A DNA stretch of 64,000 nucleotides from Pseudomonas fluorescens (GTDB taxonomy: Bacteria; Pseudomonadota; Gammaproteobacteria; Pseudomonadales; Pseudomonadaceae): NCBI RefSeq assembly GCF_902497625.1, contig NZ_CABVGX010000009.1, forward strand, positions 62,001-126,000, read 5' to 3'. Under the pieces are notes generated by a model that did no database searches, was not told the origin of the DNA, and was given only the letters and a program-made list of their open reading frames with translations. A program made the translations under genes and the position numbers. Positions 56,364-64,000 of this stretch are shown here, one piece after another (positions within the stretch are counted from its first letter, which is position 1; every line of letters starts with the position of its first letter).

Positions 56364-57980
56364 TTGGCCCATACCGCCCAACGCCGCTGGTATCCCCTGG
56401 TCTTCGCCATCGCCGCGCTGGTACTGCTGCCATTAAGCGTCTTGCTGTTGTCATGGCAAACCGTTGATCTGCAAATCTGGTCCCACCTGTGGGACACGCA
56501 AATGCCACGGCTGCTGGGCAATACCCTGACGCTTGTGCTCGGCGTTGGTGTGGGCGTAACACTGCTCGGCGTGAGCCTGGCCTGGCTCACCAGCCTCTGC
56601 GAGTTCCCCGGCAGAAAATGGCTCGATTGGGCGCTGATGCTGCCGTTCGCCATTCCCGCCTATGTGTTGGCGTTCGTTTTCGTCGGTCTGCTGGACTTCG
56701 CCGGCCCCGTGCAAACCCTAATGCGAGAATGGTTCGGTACCGGTTTCAGATTGCCTCGCGTGCGATCCACCGGCGGAGTCATTCTTGTCCTCGTGCTGGT
56801 CTTCTATCCCTATGTCTATCTGCTGGCCCGCAGCGCATTCCTCGCTCAGGGCAAGGGTCTGATGGAAGCTGCGCGGGTCCTCGGCCAATCCCCATGGCAA
56901 GCGTTCTGGCGGGTTGCGCTACCCATGGCGCGTCCGGCGATTGGCGCAGGGGTGGCGCTGGCGCTCATGGAAACATTGGCGGATTTCGGCGCTGTATCGG
57001 TATTCAACTTCGACACATTCACAACCGCGATCTACAAAACCTGGTATGGGTTCTTCAGCCTCTCTACCGCAGCGCAACTGGCCAGCCTGTTGCTGCTGGT
57101 GGTGATGCTCGTGCTTTATGGAGAACGTCGCGCGCGCGGCGCGAATCGGGCGAGCAACGAGCGGCCACGGGTAAAAGCGTTGTATCACCTGCGAGGCATC
57201 AAGGCGCTGGCCGCGACCGGCTGGTGCAGTCTGGTGTTCGCCTGTGCATTCGTGATTCCAGTGCTGCAGCTGGTCGTGTGGTTCTGGCAGCGCGGACGTT
57301 TCGATCTGGATGAGCGCTACACCGGCTTGATCGTTCACACGTTGTACCTGGGCGGTATGGCGGCCTTGATCACTGTCAGCGTCGCATTGGTTTTGGCATT
57401 TGCGCGCCGACTGGCGCCCACGCGTGCGATTCGCTCCGGCGTCAGTCTGGCCAACCTCGGTTATGCCCTGCCGGGCTCCGTGCTGGCGGTGTCGATCATG
57501 CTGGCCTTCAGTTACCTGGATCGTGAGCTGGTTATTCCGCTTTCGGGTTGGCTGGGTGGAGCTGGCAAACCAGTGTTGTTGGGCAGTCTCTCGGCTTTGT
57601 TACTTGCCTATCTTGTGCGGTTCATCGCCGTGGCTTATGGGCCACTGGAAAACAGCCTGGCGCGAATACGGCCTTCTTTGCCTGAAGCGGCCCGTAGCCT
57701 GGGTGTCAGTGGGTCGCGACTGTTTTTCAAAGTGTATCTGCCACTATTGCTTCCCGGGGCTCTGAGCGCAGCGCTGCTGGTGTTCGTCGATGTTCTCAAA
57801 GAAATGCCGGCAACCCTGCTCATGCGCCCGTTTGGCTGGGACACGCTGGCAGTGCGCATCTTTGAAATGACCAGCGAAGGCGAATGGTCGAGAGCATCTC
57901 TCCCTGCGTTGACGCTGGTACTGGTGGGGTTACTACCAGTCATCGGATTGATCAGACGTTCAGCGCATCGAAACAGCTAG
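56364..57980 (+). CDS. ferric iron ABC transporter permease (FbpB type)
   Basis: This fused-type permease has two permease halves, each with an EAA loop (EAARVLGQSPWQAFWRVALPMARPAI and EAARSLGVSGSRLFFKVYLPLLLPGA), and about twelve helices in total. I chose the TTG at 56364 (MAHTAQRRWYPLVFAIAALVLL), giving 538 residues, since the upstream 15 codons run back into the REPIN; no strong ribosome site is visible, so the start is uncertain. No ABC ATPase gene follows: gcvT is next, so the ATPase must come from elsewhere. Confidence 0.9.
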   Translation: MAHTAQRRWYPLVFAIAALVLLPLSVLLLSWQTVDLQIWSHLWDTQMPRLLGNTLTLVLGVGVGVTLLGVSLAWLTSLCEFPGRKWLDWALMLPFAIPAYVLAFVFVGLLDFAGPVQTLMREWFGTGFRLPRVRSTGGVILVLVLVFYPYVYLLARSAFLAQGKGLMEAARVLGQSPWQAFWRVALPMARPAIGAGVALALMETLADFGAVSVFNFDTFTTAIYKTWYGFFSLSTAAQLASLLLLVVMLVLYGERRARGANRASNERPRVKALYHLRGIKALAATGWCSLVFACAFVIPVLQLVVWFWQRGRFDLDERYTGLIVHTLYLGGMAALITVSVALVLAFARRLAPTRAIRSGVSLANLGYALPGSVLAVSIMLAFSYLDRELVIPLSGWLGGAGKPVLLGSLSALLLAYLVRFIAVAYGPLENSLARIRPSLPEAARSLGVSGSRLFFKVYLPLLLPGALSAALLVFVDVLKEMPATLLMRPFGWDTLAVRIFEMTSEGEWSRASLPALTLVLVGLLPVIGLIRRSAHRNS

Positions 57981-58003
57981 GTGCCAGTCCTACACCTTGA
58001 GGC

Positions 58004-58134
58004 TACAATGCGCGGCATTCGGTGCGGTCCGTCCTACAGACCCGGTAGCTGAAATCTGCTAGGCCCCTCTGTTCAGGGGGTTTCAGTGGGTAGGCACCGG
58101 TCCGCACCCTCGCCACGCCCGGAAGGAGAAACCC
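58004..58134 (+). promoter_or_regulatory. gcvT promoter (TACAAT) and structured leader, family unknown
   Basis: TACAAT at 58004-58009 predicts a start near 58016. The leader 58021-58108 folds on paper into one long interrupted helix: GGTGCGG/CCGCACC, CCG/CGG, CCTAC/GTAGG, CTGAAA/TTTCAG and a CCCCT/AGGGG hairpin tip. The ribosome site GGAAGGAGAA lies just after it. It does not show the glycine riboswitch core. There is no T-run, so it is not a plain terminator. Confidence 0.6.
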
Positions 58135-59217
58135 ATGGGACAGCGTACGCCTCTGTACGACCTGCATCTCGCCCTTGGCGCGAAGATGGTCGATTTTGGC
58201 GGTTGGGATATGCCTCTGCATTACGGTTCGCAAGTTGAGGAACACCATCAGGTGCGCCGCGATTGCGGGGTTTTCGATGTATCCCATATGGCCGTGATCG
58301 ATGCCGCTGGGCCGCAGGCCAAGGTGTGGCTCCAGCATTTACTGGCCAATGACGTCGAGCGCCTGCACAGTCCCGGCCGGGCGTTGTACAGCACCATGCT
58401 CAACGAGCGTGGCGGTATCGTCGACGACATGATCGTCTACCGTCTCGAATATGGTTATCGACTGGTGGTCAATGCCTCCACCCGCAATCAGGACATGGCG
58501 TGGATGCAAGCGCATCTGCGTGGCTTCGATGTCCATTTGAGCGAGCGTACCGAATTGGCGATGCTGGCCATCCAAGGCCCGCACGCCCGGAACAAGATTG
58601 CCGAGCTGGTGACCCGGTCGCGTGGCAATCTGATTCAGATGCTCAAGCCTTTCGAAGGCCAGCCTGACGGCGACTGGTTCATCGCCCGCACCGGTTACAC
58701 CGGCGAAGACGGGCTCGAAATCATTTTGCCGGCCAATCAGGCACCGGGGTTTTTCAACGATCTGGTGGGCGCAGGCATCTCGCCGATCGGTCTGGGCGCC
58801 CGCGATACATTGCGGGTCGAGGCTGGAATGAACCTCTATGGTCAGGACATCCACCAGGATGTTTCGCCGCTGGCGTCCAACATGGCCTGGAGCATTGCCT
58901 GGGAACCGGCCAACCGCGAGTTCATCGGTCGGGCGGCTCTGGAGGCTGAACGGACCGATGGTATTCAACACAAACTGGTCGGTCTGGTTCTTGAGGAGCG
59001 CGGGGTTTTACGCGCTCATCAGGTGGTCCGGATCGCCAATGTTGGCGAAGGGGAGATCACCAGTGGTAGTTTCTCTCCTACGCTTAGCAAGTCGATCGCC
59101 CTGGCGCGCGTGCCGATGGCCACTGCCGACCGCGCCGAAGTGGAAATCCGTGGCAAGTGGTACCCGGTACGCGTGGTCAAACCGACCTTCGTCCGCCATG
59201 GCAAAACCTTGATCTAA
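58135..59217 (+). CDS. gcvT: glycine cleavage system aminomethyltransferase (T protein)
   Basis: The 360-residue protein moves the methylene group from the aminomethyl-lipoyl arm of H protein to THF, releasing ammonia. [52 protein letters not shown] is the family start, with the folate-site aspartate in [28 protein letters not shown] and the C-terminal KPTFVRHGK follow. GGAAGGAG precedes the ATG. gcvH follows 49 bases after, and gcvP after a terminator and a REPIN. Confidence 0.96.
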   Translation: MGQRTPLYDLHLALGAKMVDFGGWDMPLHYGSQVEEHHQVRRDCGVFDVSHMAVIDAAGPQAKVWLQHLLANDVERLHSPGRALYSTMLNERGGIVDDMIVYRLEYGYRLVVNASTRNQDMAWMQAHLRGFDVHLSERTELAMLAIQGPHARNKIAELVTRSRGNLIQMLKPFEGQPDGDWFIARTGYTGEDGLEIILPANQAPGFFNDLVGAGISPIGLGARDTLRVEAGMNLYGQDIHQDVSPLASNMAWSIAWEPANREFIGRAALEAERTDGIQHKLVGLVLEERGVLRAHQVVRIANVGEGEITSGSFSPTLSKSIALARVPMATADRAEVEIRGKWYPVRVVKPTFVRHGKTLI

Positions 59218-59266
59218 CCTTTTCCGGCGGGCCCGACCGCTGACAATTCTCTTGAGGACACAGAAC

Positions 59267-59650
59267 ATGAGCGATATCCCTGCCGACCTGCGTTTTGCCG
59301 AAAGTCACGAGTGGGCCCGCCTTGAAGCCGACGGCACCGTCACCGTGGGCATCAGCGATCACGCTCAGGAAGCCCTGGGTGACGTGGTGTTTGTCGAGCT
59401 GACCGAGGTCGGAAAAGTCTTCGCTGCGGGCGATCAGTCCGGTGTGGTCGAGTCGGTTAAAGCTGCTTCCGATATCTATTCGCCAGTTAGCGGCGAAGTG
59501 ATTGCGGTCAACGACGAGTTGAGCGGTGAACCTGAAAAAATCAACTCGGATCCGTACGGCGCGTGGATCTTCAAGCTGAAGCCCAGCGATAAGGCTGAAC
59601 TGGACAAGCTGCTCGATGCCGCTGGCTACAAAGCTGCTATCGGCGAGTAA
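59267..59650 (+). CDS. gcvH: glycine cleavage system H protein
   Basis: The 127-residue lipoyl carrier has its lipoylated lysine in [15 protein letters not shown] and the conserved start [34 protein letters not shown] chose the ATG at 59267 ([16 protein letters not shown]) with TTGAGGA upstream; an in-frame start five codons earlier is less likely. An intrinsic terminator follows, so gcvP may need its own promoter or read-through. Confidence 0.97.
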   Translation: MSDIPADLRFAESHEWARLEADGTVTVGISDHAQEALGDVVFVELTEVGKVFAAGDQSGVVESVKAASDIYSPVSGEVIAVNDELSGEPEKINSDPYGAWIFKLKPSDKAELDKLLDAAGYKAAIGE

Positions 59651-59667
59651 GTCCCGAGCGTTATCCC

Positions 59668-59695
59668 AAAGCCCCGACTCGTCGGGGCTTTTTTT
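59668..59695 (+). terminator. intrinsic terminator after gcvH
   Basis: AAAGCCCCGAC-TC-GTCGGGGCTTTTTTT is a strong stem with a T-run, 17 bases after the stop. Confidence 0.92.
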
Positions 59696-59718
59696 CGTCT
59701 TGCAGATCACGATCAAGA

Positions 59719-59841
59719 GATCGCAGTCTCGTTGCACTCGACAGCTCCTACAGGGGACTGGATTTCAATGGTCCGCATCGCAATAGCTGGACGCCCGTTA
59801 AGCTCAATGTAGGAGCTGTCGAGTGCAACGAGGCTGCGATC
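59719..59841. repeat. REPIN, family C, between gcvH and gcvP
   Basis: The arms GATCGCAGTCTCGTTGCACT and GAGTGCAACGAGGCTGCGAT are about 55 bases apart. With the terminator it splits the gcv cluster in two. Confidence 0.92.
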
Positions 59842-59932
59842 TTCTACTGCTCAAGGGCATTATGACATCGGCTGCTATGCTGGTTTGACCGTGTTGCATC
59901 GACGCTGAGCGCCAGTCAAGAGAGAGCCCGTC

Positions 59933-62806
59933 ATGTCCCAGTTGCCGTCCCTGAGCCAGTTACGCGACCCCAATGCCTTCTTGCGCCGCCACCTCGGGGC
60001 CGATGCTGCCGAGCAGCAGGCCATGCTCGACAGCCTCGGCCTCGGCAGTCGGGTCGAGCTGATCGAGCAGACCGTGCCACCGGGCATTCGCCTGAACCGG
60101 GCCCTGGACCTGCCGCCCGCCCTGGATGAAGAAGCAGCGCTGGCCAGGCTTCGCGGCTATGCCGAACAGAATCAGGTCTGGACCAGCCTGATCGGCATGG
60201 GCTATTACGGCACGCTCACACCGGCCGTGATCCTGCGCAACGTCCTGGAAAATCCCGGCTGGTACACCGCGTACACGCCGTATCAACCGGAGATCGCCCA
60301 AGGTCGGCTGGAGGCGCTGCTCAACTATCAGCAGATGACCATCGACCTGACCGGCCTGGAATTGGCCAACGCCTCATTGCTGGATGAAGCCACCGCTGCC
60401 GCTGAAGCCATGGCCCTGGCCAAGCGGGTCGCGAAATCCAGAAGCAATGTGTTTTTCGTTGATGAAAACTGCCATCCGCAGACGATTTCCGTGGTGCAAA
60501 CCCGCGCCGAAGGTTTCGGTTTCGAGCTGGTCGTCGACGCTGTAGACAACATGAAACAGCACCAGGTGTTCGGCGCGCTCCTGCAATACCCTGACACTCA
60601 CGGCGAGATCCGCGACCTTCGGCCGTTGATTGATCATCTGCATGCCCAGCAAGCCCTGGCCTGTGTCGGCGCCGATCTGCTGAGTCTGCTGTTGCTGGCG
60701 CCGCCCGGGGAGTTGGGCGCGGACGTGGTGCTCGGTTCATCCCAGCGCTTCGGCGTGCCCATGGGCTACGGTGGACCGCACGCAGCGTTTTTTGCCAGTC
60801 GCGAAGAGTACAAACGAGCGATTCCGGGCCGGATCATCGGGGTGTCCAAGGATGCCCGCGGCAACACCGCGCTGCGCATGGCGCTGCAAACCCGGGAACA
60901 ACACATCCGTCGCGAGAAGGCCAATTCGAACATCTGCACCGCCCAGGTGTTGCTGGCCAACATCGCCGGTTTTTACGCGGTCTACCATGGCCCGGACGGG
61001 TTGAAGCGAATCGCCCAACGCGTCCATCGATTGACCTGCATTCTCGCCGCCGGTCTCGAACGCCATGGTCTGACCCGTCTCAATCAGCATTTTTTCGACA
61101 CGCTGACGCTGGATGTCGGTGGCGCTCAGACGGCCATCATCGAAAGCGCTCTGGCGGCGCACATCAATCTGCGCATCCTCGGCCGCGGACAGTTGGGCCT
61201 CAGTCTGGATGAAACGTGCGATGAAACCACGGTCTCGAAGTTGTTCGACGTGTTTCTCGGTGCCGATCACGGCATTGATATTGATGACCTGGACGCCGAG
61301 TCCCTGGCTTCGGGCATTCCCGATGCACTGCTGCGTTCAACGCCCTGTCTGAGTCACCCGGTCTTCAGCGCGCATCACAGCGAAACCGAGATGCTGCGTT
61401 ACCTCAAGCAGCTGGAAAACAAGGATCTGGCGCTTAACCAGTCGATGATTCCGCTGGGCTCCTGCACCATGAAGCTCAACGCCACCAGCGAGATGATTCC
61501 GATCACCTGGCCGTCATTCGCCCATCTGCACCCGTTTGTGCCTAAGGAGCAGGCAGTCGGGTACTCGCTGATGATCGAGGAACTGGAGCGTTGGCTCTGC
61601 GCAATCACCGGTTTCGACGCGATCTGCATGCAGCCCAACTCCGGAGCCCAGGGCGAGTACGCCGGGTTGCTGGCGATTCGCAAATACCATGAGAGTCGTC
61701 ATGAAGGCGCTCGGGAAATTTGCCTGATTCCATCCTCCGCCCACGGCACCAACCCGGCGTCCGCTCAAATGGCCGGCATGCGCGTGGTTATTGTCGAGTG
61801 TGACGAAGCGGGTAATGTGGATCTGGATGATCTGAAAGGGAAAGCCGGCGAGGCCGGTGACAAACTCGCTTGCCTGATGGCTACGTACCCTTCGACCCAT
61901 GGCGTGTATGAGGAGGGAATCAGCGAAATCTGCGAGGTGATCCACCATCATGGTGGTCAGGTGTACATGGACGGCGCCAACCTTAATGCGCAAGTCGGGC
62001 TGGCGCGTCCGGCGGACATCGGCGCCGACGTTTCCCACATGAACCTGCACAAGACCTTCTGCATTCCACACGGCGGCGGCGGGCCCGGCATGGGGCCGAT
62101 CGGTGTGCGGGCGCATCTGGCGCCGTTCGTGGCAAATCATCCGGTGGTGCCTATCGACGGCCCGCTGCCGCAAAACGGCGCGGTCAGCGCTGCGCCGTGG
62201 GGCAGTGCGAGCATTCTGCCGATCAGCTGGATGTACATCGCGATGATGGGCCCGCAACTGGCGGATGCCAGCGAGGTCGCCATTCTGGCCGCAAATTATT
62301 TGGCGCAACATTTGTCCGGGGCCTTCCCGGTGCTTTATACCGGGCGCAATGGGCGAGTGGCGCATGAATGCATTCTCGACCTGCGACCGCTCAAGGCACT
62401 GATCGGGATCAGCGAAGAAGATGTGGCGAAACGGCTAATGGATTATGGATTCCACGCGCCGACCATGTCCTTCCCGGTGCCTGGAACCTTGATGATCGAG
62501 CCGACCGAAAGTGAATCCAAGGCCGAGCTCGACCGCTTTATCGGGGCGATGCTGAGTATCCGTGCGGAAATCACCGAGGTGCAAAACGGCAACTGGCCCG
62601 CCGAGGACAACCCGCTGAAGCGTGCGCCGCATACCTTGGCCGACATAACCGGGGTTTGGGAGCGGCCTTACAGCATTGAGCAAGCAGTAACACCGGACGC
62701 GCATACCAAAGCGCACAAATACTGGCCGGTCGTGAACCGGGTGGATAACGTCTACGGCGATCGCAATCTGTTTTGCGCGTGTGTGCCAGTGGATGATTAC
62801 CGCTAA
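59933..62806 (+). CDS. gcvP: glycine dehydrogenase (decarboxylating), P protein
   Basis: The 957-residue PLP enzyme decarboxylates glycine and passes the aminomethyl group to lipoyl GcvH. It is the fused form with two homologous halves. The PLP lysine is in [19 protein letters not shown] in the second half. [43 protein letters not shown] is the typical N-terminal block. The start [22 protein letters not shown] has a GAGAGAG ribosome site. The enzyme feeds one-carbon units to folate. Confidence 0.97.
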   Translation: MSQLPSLSQLRDPNAFLRRHLGADAAEQQAMLDSLGLGSRVELIEQTVPPGIRLNRALDLPPALDEEAALARLRGYAEQNQVWTSLIGMGYYGTLTPAVILRNVLENPGWYTAYTPYQPEIAQGRLEALLNYQQMTIDLTGLELANASLLDEATAAAEAMALAKRVAKSRSNVFFVDENCHPQTISVVQTRAEGFGFELVVDAVDNMKQHQVFGALLQYPDTHGEIRDLRPLIDHLHAQQALACVGADLLSLLLLAPPGELGADVVLGSSQRFGVPMGYGGPHAAFFASREEYKRAIPGRIIGVSKDARGNTALRMALQTREQHIRREKANSNICTAQVLLANIAGFYAVYHGPDGLKRIAQRVHRLTCILAAGLERHGLTRLNQHFFDTLTLDVGGAQTAIIESALAAHINLRILGRGQLGLSLDETCDETTVSKLFDVFLGADHGIDIDDLDAESLASGIPDALLRSTPCLSHPVFSAHHSETEMLRYLKQLENKDLALNQSMIPLGSCTMKLNATSEMIPITWPSFAHLHPFVPKEQAVGYSLMIEELERWLCAITGFDAICMQPNSGAQGEYAGLLAIRKYHESRHEGAREICLIPSSAHGTNPASAQMAGMRVVIVECDEAGNVDLDDLKGKAGEAGDKLACLMATYPSTHGVYEEGISEICEVIHHHGGQVYMDGANLNAQVGLARPADIGADVSHMNLHKTFCIPHGGGGPGMGPIGVRAHLAPFVANHPVVPIDGPLPQNGAVSAAPWGSASILPISWMYIAMMGPQLADASEVAILAANYLAQHLSGAFPVLYTGRNGRVAHECILDLRPLKALIGISEEDVAKRLMDYGFHAPTMSFPVPGTLMIEPTESESKAELDRFIGAMLSIRAEITEVQNGNWPAEDNPLKRAPHTLADITGVWERPYSIEQAVTPDAHTKAHKYWPVVNRVDNVYGDRNLFCACVPVDDYR

Positions 62807-62822
62807 TAAACACCCCCCACCC

Positions 62823-62907
62823 TTGTAGGAGCTGGCTTGCCAGCGATGGTGGGTCAGCTGAATGGATGTCACCTGACACACCATCGCCAGCCAGCCGGCT
62901 CCTACAG
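62823..62907. repeat. REPIN, family D (GTAGGAGCTGGCTTGCCAGC cores)
   Basis: The arms TGTAGGAGCTGGCTTGCCAG and GCCAGCCAGCCGGCTCCTAC enclose an inner GATGG...CCATC pair. It lies between the convergent gcvP and DUF2388 genes. Confidence 0.88.
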
Positions 62908-62924
62908 TGGGGTTGCTCCAGGCG

Positions 62925-62956
62925 AAAAAAATGCCGCACAAGAGAGCGGCATTTTT
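62925..62956 (-). terminator. intrinsic terminator of the DUF2388 gene
   Basis: On the minus strand AAAAATGCCGC-TCTCTTGT-GCGGCATTTTTTTC lies about 15 bases after the stop. It is symmetric enough to also stop gcvP transcription. Confidence 0.9.
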
Positions 62957-62971
62957 GTTCAGCTGAGCGGC

Positions 62972-63289
62972 TTATTCCGATGCAACTGCGTTCTTTGCCA
63001 GAATTGCATTAGCCAGTTCCATGTCCGTGGCCTGCAGGCCCGGATTGTCGGCGCGAACTTTTTGCATCGCCGATTCCAGATAAGGGCCGCGAATACTGCC
63101 GTCACTGGCAACAAAACTACCGGCATCGTCCTGCGCAGCAATGATCAGCTTGTGATCCTTGAATGTCAGGTAAGTCGAACCTGTCGTCGCTCCGGACGAA
63201 ATGACGTTTCGCCAGAAGCTGTCGGCCATCGCCGAACCGACGGGAAGTGACAGCAAAGCAAGGGTAGCGACAGCAACTTTGAAACGCAT
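62972..63289 (-). CDS. DUF2388 domain-containing exported protein
   Basis: The 105 residues start with a signal peptide (MRFKVAVATLALLSLPVGSAMA, to about residue 22) followed by DSFWRNVISSGATTGSTYLTFKDHKLIIAAQDDAGSFVASDG and ARGPYLESAMQKVRADNPGLQATDMELANAIL-like helices (here IRGPYLESAM). The DUF2388 family is found mainly in Pseudomonas, often as several paralogues, and has no known function. It is presumably periplasmic. Its own terminator follows. Confidence 0.88.
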   Translation of the reverse strand: MRFKVAVATLALLSLPVGSAMADSFWRNVISSGATTGSTYLTFKDHKLIIAAQDDAGSFVASDGSIRGPYLESAMQKVRADNPGLQATDMELANAILAKNAVASE

Positions 63290-63354
63290 AGGGTGACTCC
63301 ACTGGGTGATCTAAGACGTTAGATGGCCAAGTACCCAACTGAGTTCCCCGCTGG

Positions 63355-63804
63355 TCATTCAGTCGTTTCGACTTGCAAAACCACGCCCTGCTGACTGATG
63401 ACCCGAACTCGACTGCCAACGGCGGCGTCTGGCCCTCGGGCCATCCACACACCATCTGCCACTTTGATCTTACCGCGCCCGTCGATAATCGCTTCGTGCA
63501 CCACAAAGGTTTTACCAATCAGTTCCTGACCTCTCAGGTTGAGGTTCGGCTCATCGCTCTGACGTACTGCTTTGCGTTGGCGTCTCCACCAGTAAAGCGC
63601 GGTCGAGATCGATAGCAGCCCGAAGAACAGAAGCTGCAATTCCCAGGACATCTCGGGCAGCACAAACGTCAGCACGCCAACTGCGGCGGCTGCCATGCCG
63701 ATCCACAGTAAATAACCACCGGCACCGAATACTTCAAGGATCAGCAGTATCGTGCCCAAGGCAAGCCAGTCCCAGTACGACAGATTTTGCAGGAATGCCC
63801 ACAT
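63355..63804 (-). CDS. NfeD family membrane protein
   Basis: The 149 residues begin with membrane helices (LALGTILLILEVFGAGGYLLWIGMAAAAVGVLTFVL and LQLLFFGLLSISTALYWW). A C-terminal OB-fold follows (LIGKTFVVHEAIIDGRGKIKVADGVWMARGPDAAVGSRVRVISQQGVVLQVE). This is the short NfeD (NfeD1b) form that pairs with an SPFH/stomatin-like protein; that partner gene lies directly before it on the same strand, 8 bases away. Together they are thought to organise membrane microdomains or quality control. Confidence 0.93.
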   Translation of the reverse strand: MWAFLQNLSYWDWLALGTILLILEVFGAGGYLLWIGMAAAAVGVLTFVLPEMSWELQLLFFGLLSISTALYWWRRQRKAVRQSDEPNLNLRGQELIGKTFVVHEAIIDGRGKIKVADGVWMARGPDAAVGSRVRVISQQGVVLQVETTE

Positions 63805-63812
63805 AACGTGCC

Positions 63813-64000
63813 TCAGGCTTTCTTATCGAAGGTGGCTTTGACGATTTCACCAATCCCGCCGACTGCACCGATCATTGAGCTGGCTTCCAACGGCATCAGG
63901 ATCACTTTGCTGTTGTTGGCCGAGGCGAGTTTGCCCAGCGCATCGATGTACTTTTGCGCGACGAAATAATTGACTGCTTGCACATTGCCGCCGGCAATCG
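63813..64000 (-). CDS. SPFH/stomatin-like (QmcA/HflK-type) protein, partial
   Basis: Only the last 62 codons are in the window. They read NVQAVNYFVAQKYIDALGKLASANNSKVILMPLEASSMIGAVGGIGEIVKATFDKKA and stop. The NYF-x-A-x-KY-x-AL and K-x-IL-x-P-x-E patterns are those of the C-terminal helical part of stomatin/QmcA proteins. It lies 8 bases before the nfeD-like gene on the same strand, the usual stomatin-NfeD operon. The N-terminal membrane anchor and SPFH core lie outside the window. Confidence 0.9.
   Translation of the reverse strand, partial: IAGGNVQAVNYFVAQKYIDALGKLASANNSKVILMPLEASSMIGAVGGIGEIVKATFDKKA

Noticed and set aside
58021..58108. gcvT leader as a glycine riboswitch, SRP RNA or terminator
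   Set aside because: The glycine aptamer core and the SRP GGAAG/GCAGCC loop are not present, and there is no T-run. I kept it as an unassigned structured leader.

Overview
The window is a GC-rich stretch of a Pseudomonas chromosome, most likely of the P. fluorescens group. The reasons are the gene content (algR/algQ/algP, hemC-hemD-hemX-hemY, lysA-dapF, class I cyaA, gcvT-H-P, 6S RNA between ygfA and zapA) and the many REP/REPIN intergenic elements with cores such as GTGGGAGCGAGCCTGCTCGCGA. From memory, the gene order follows the P. aeruginosa lysA-to-gcvP1 region closely, so this is core genome. I see no prophage, insertion sequence, tRNA, rRNA operon or CRISPR array.

Layout. 1-4.4 kb: DUF484 gene (cut by the edge), dapF, lysA and lptM on the minus strand (lysine and peptidoglycan precursors), then cyaY, a DUF1289 gene and rnk on the plus strand. 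4.4-10.5 kb: cyaA, two small conserved genes, a glutathione S-transferase gene and argH. 10.9-19.9 kb: algR, hemC, a fused hemD-hemX, hemY, a dsbB-family gene, algQ, an FKBP isomerase, algP and a TIGR02444 gene. 19.9-28.7 kb: ABC-F ATPase plus small MscS-like protein, LysE exporter, cytochrome c/FTR1 iron permease fusion, YaiI, ElbB, sterol desaturase-like protein and DedA. 28.8-33.9 kb: hemB-ppk facing ppx. 34.1-37.0 kb: an amino-acid ABC transporter operon behind a sigma-54-like promoter. 37.3-43.8 kb: trxA, rho, acyltransferase, ubiD and a ferredoxin-type reductase. 44.1-48.6 kb: ChaC-like gene, glpT, quinone oxidoreductase, FliL-like protein and EVE protein. 48.8-54.9 kb: ygfA, 6S RNA, zapA, a ZapB-like gene, then UPF0149-pepP-ubiH-ubiI. 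55.2-62.8 kb: ferric iron ABC binding protein and permease, then gcvT-gcvH and gcvP. 62.9-64 kb: DUF2388, NfeD and SPFH genes (the last cut by the edge).

Regulatory signals read by eye include a Pho box with a matched -10 before hemB-ppk, Fur-like boxes before both iron uptake loci, two GlpR-like operators before glpT, and a sigma-54 promoter with an NtrC-like site before the amino-acid transporter. The rho and rnk leaders also carry structure.

The observations most worth following are an elaborate pairing leader directly before gcvT that I cannot assign to a known family, the in-frame hemD-hemX fusion that keeps an internal start site, the absence of the algZ/fimS kinase gene beside algR, and local tandem repeats (a 10-mer near glpT, a 13-mer over a stop codon, a 6-mer between ppk and ppx).
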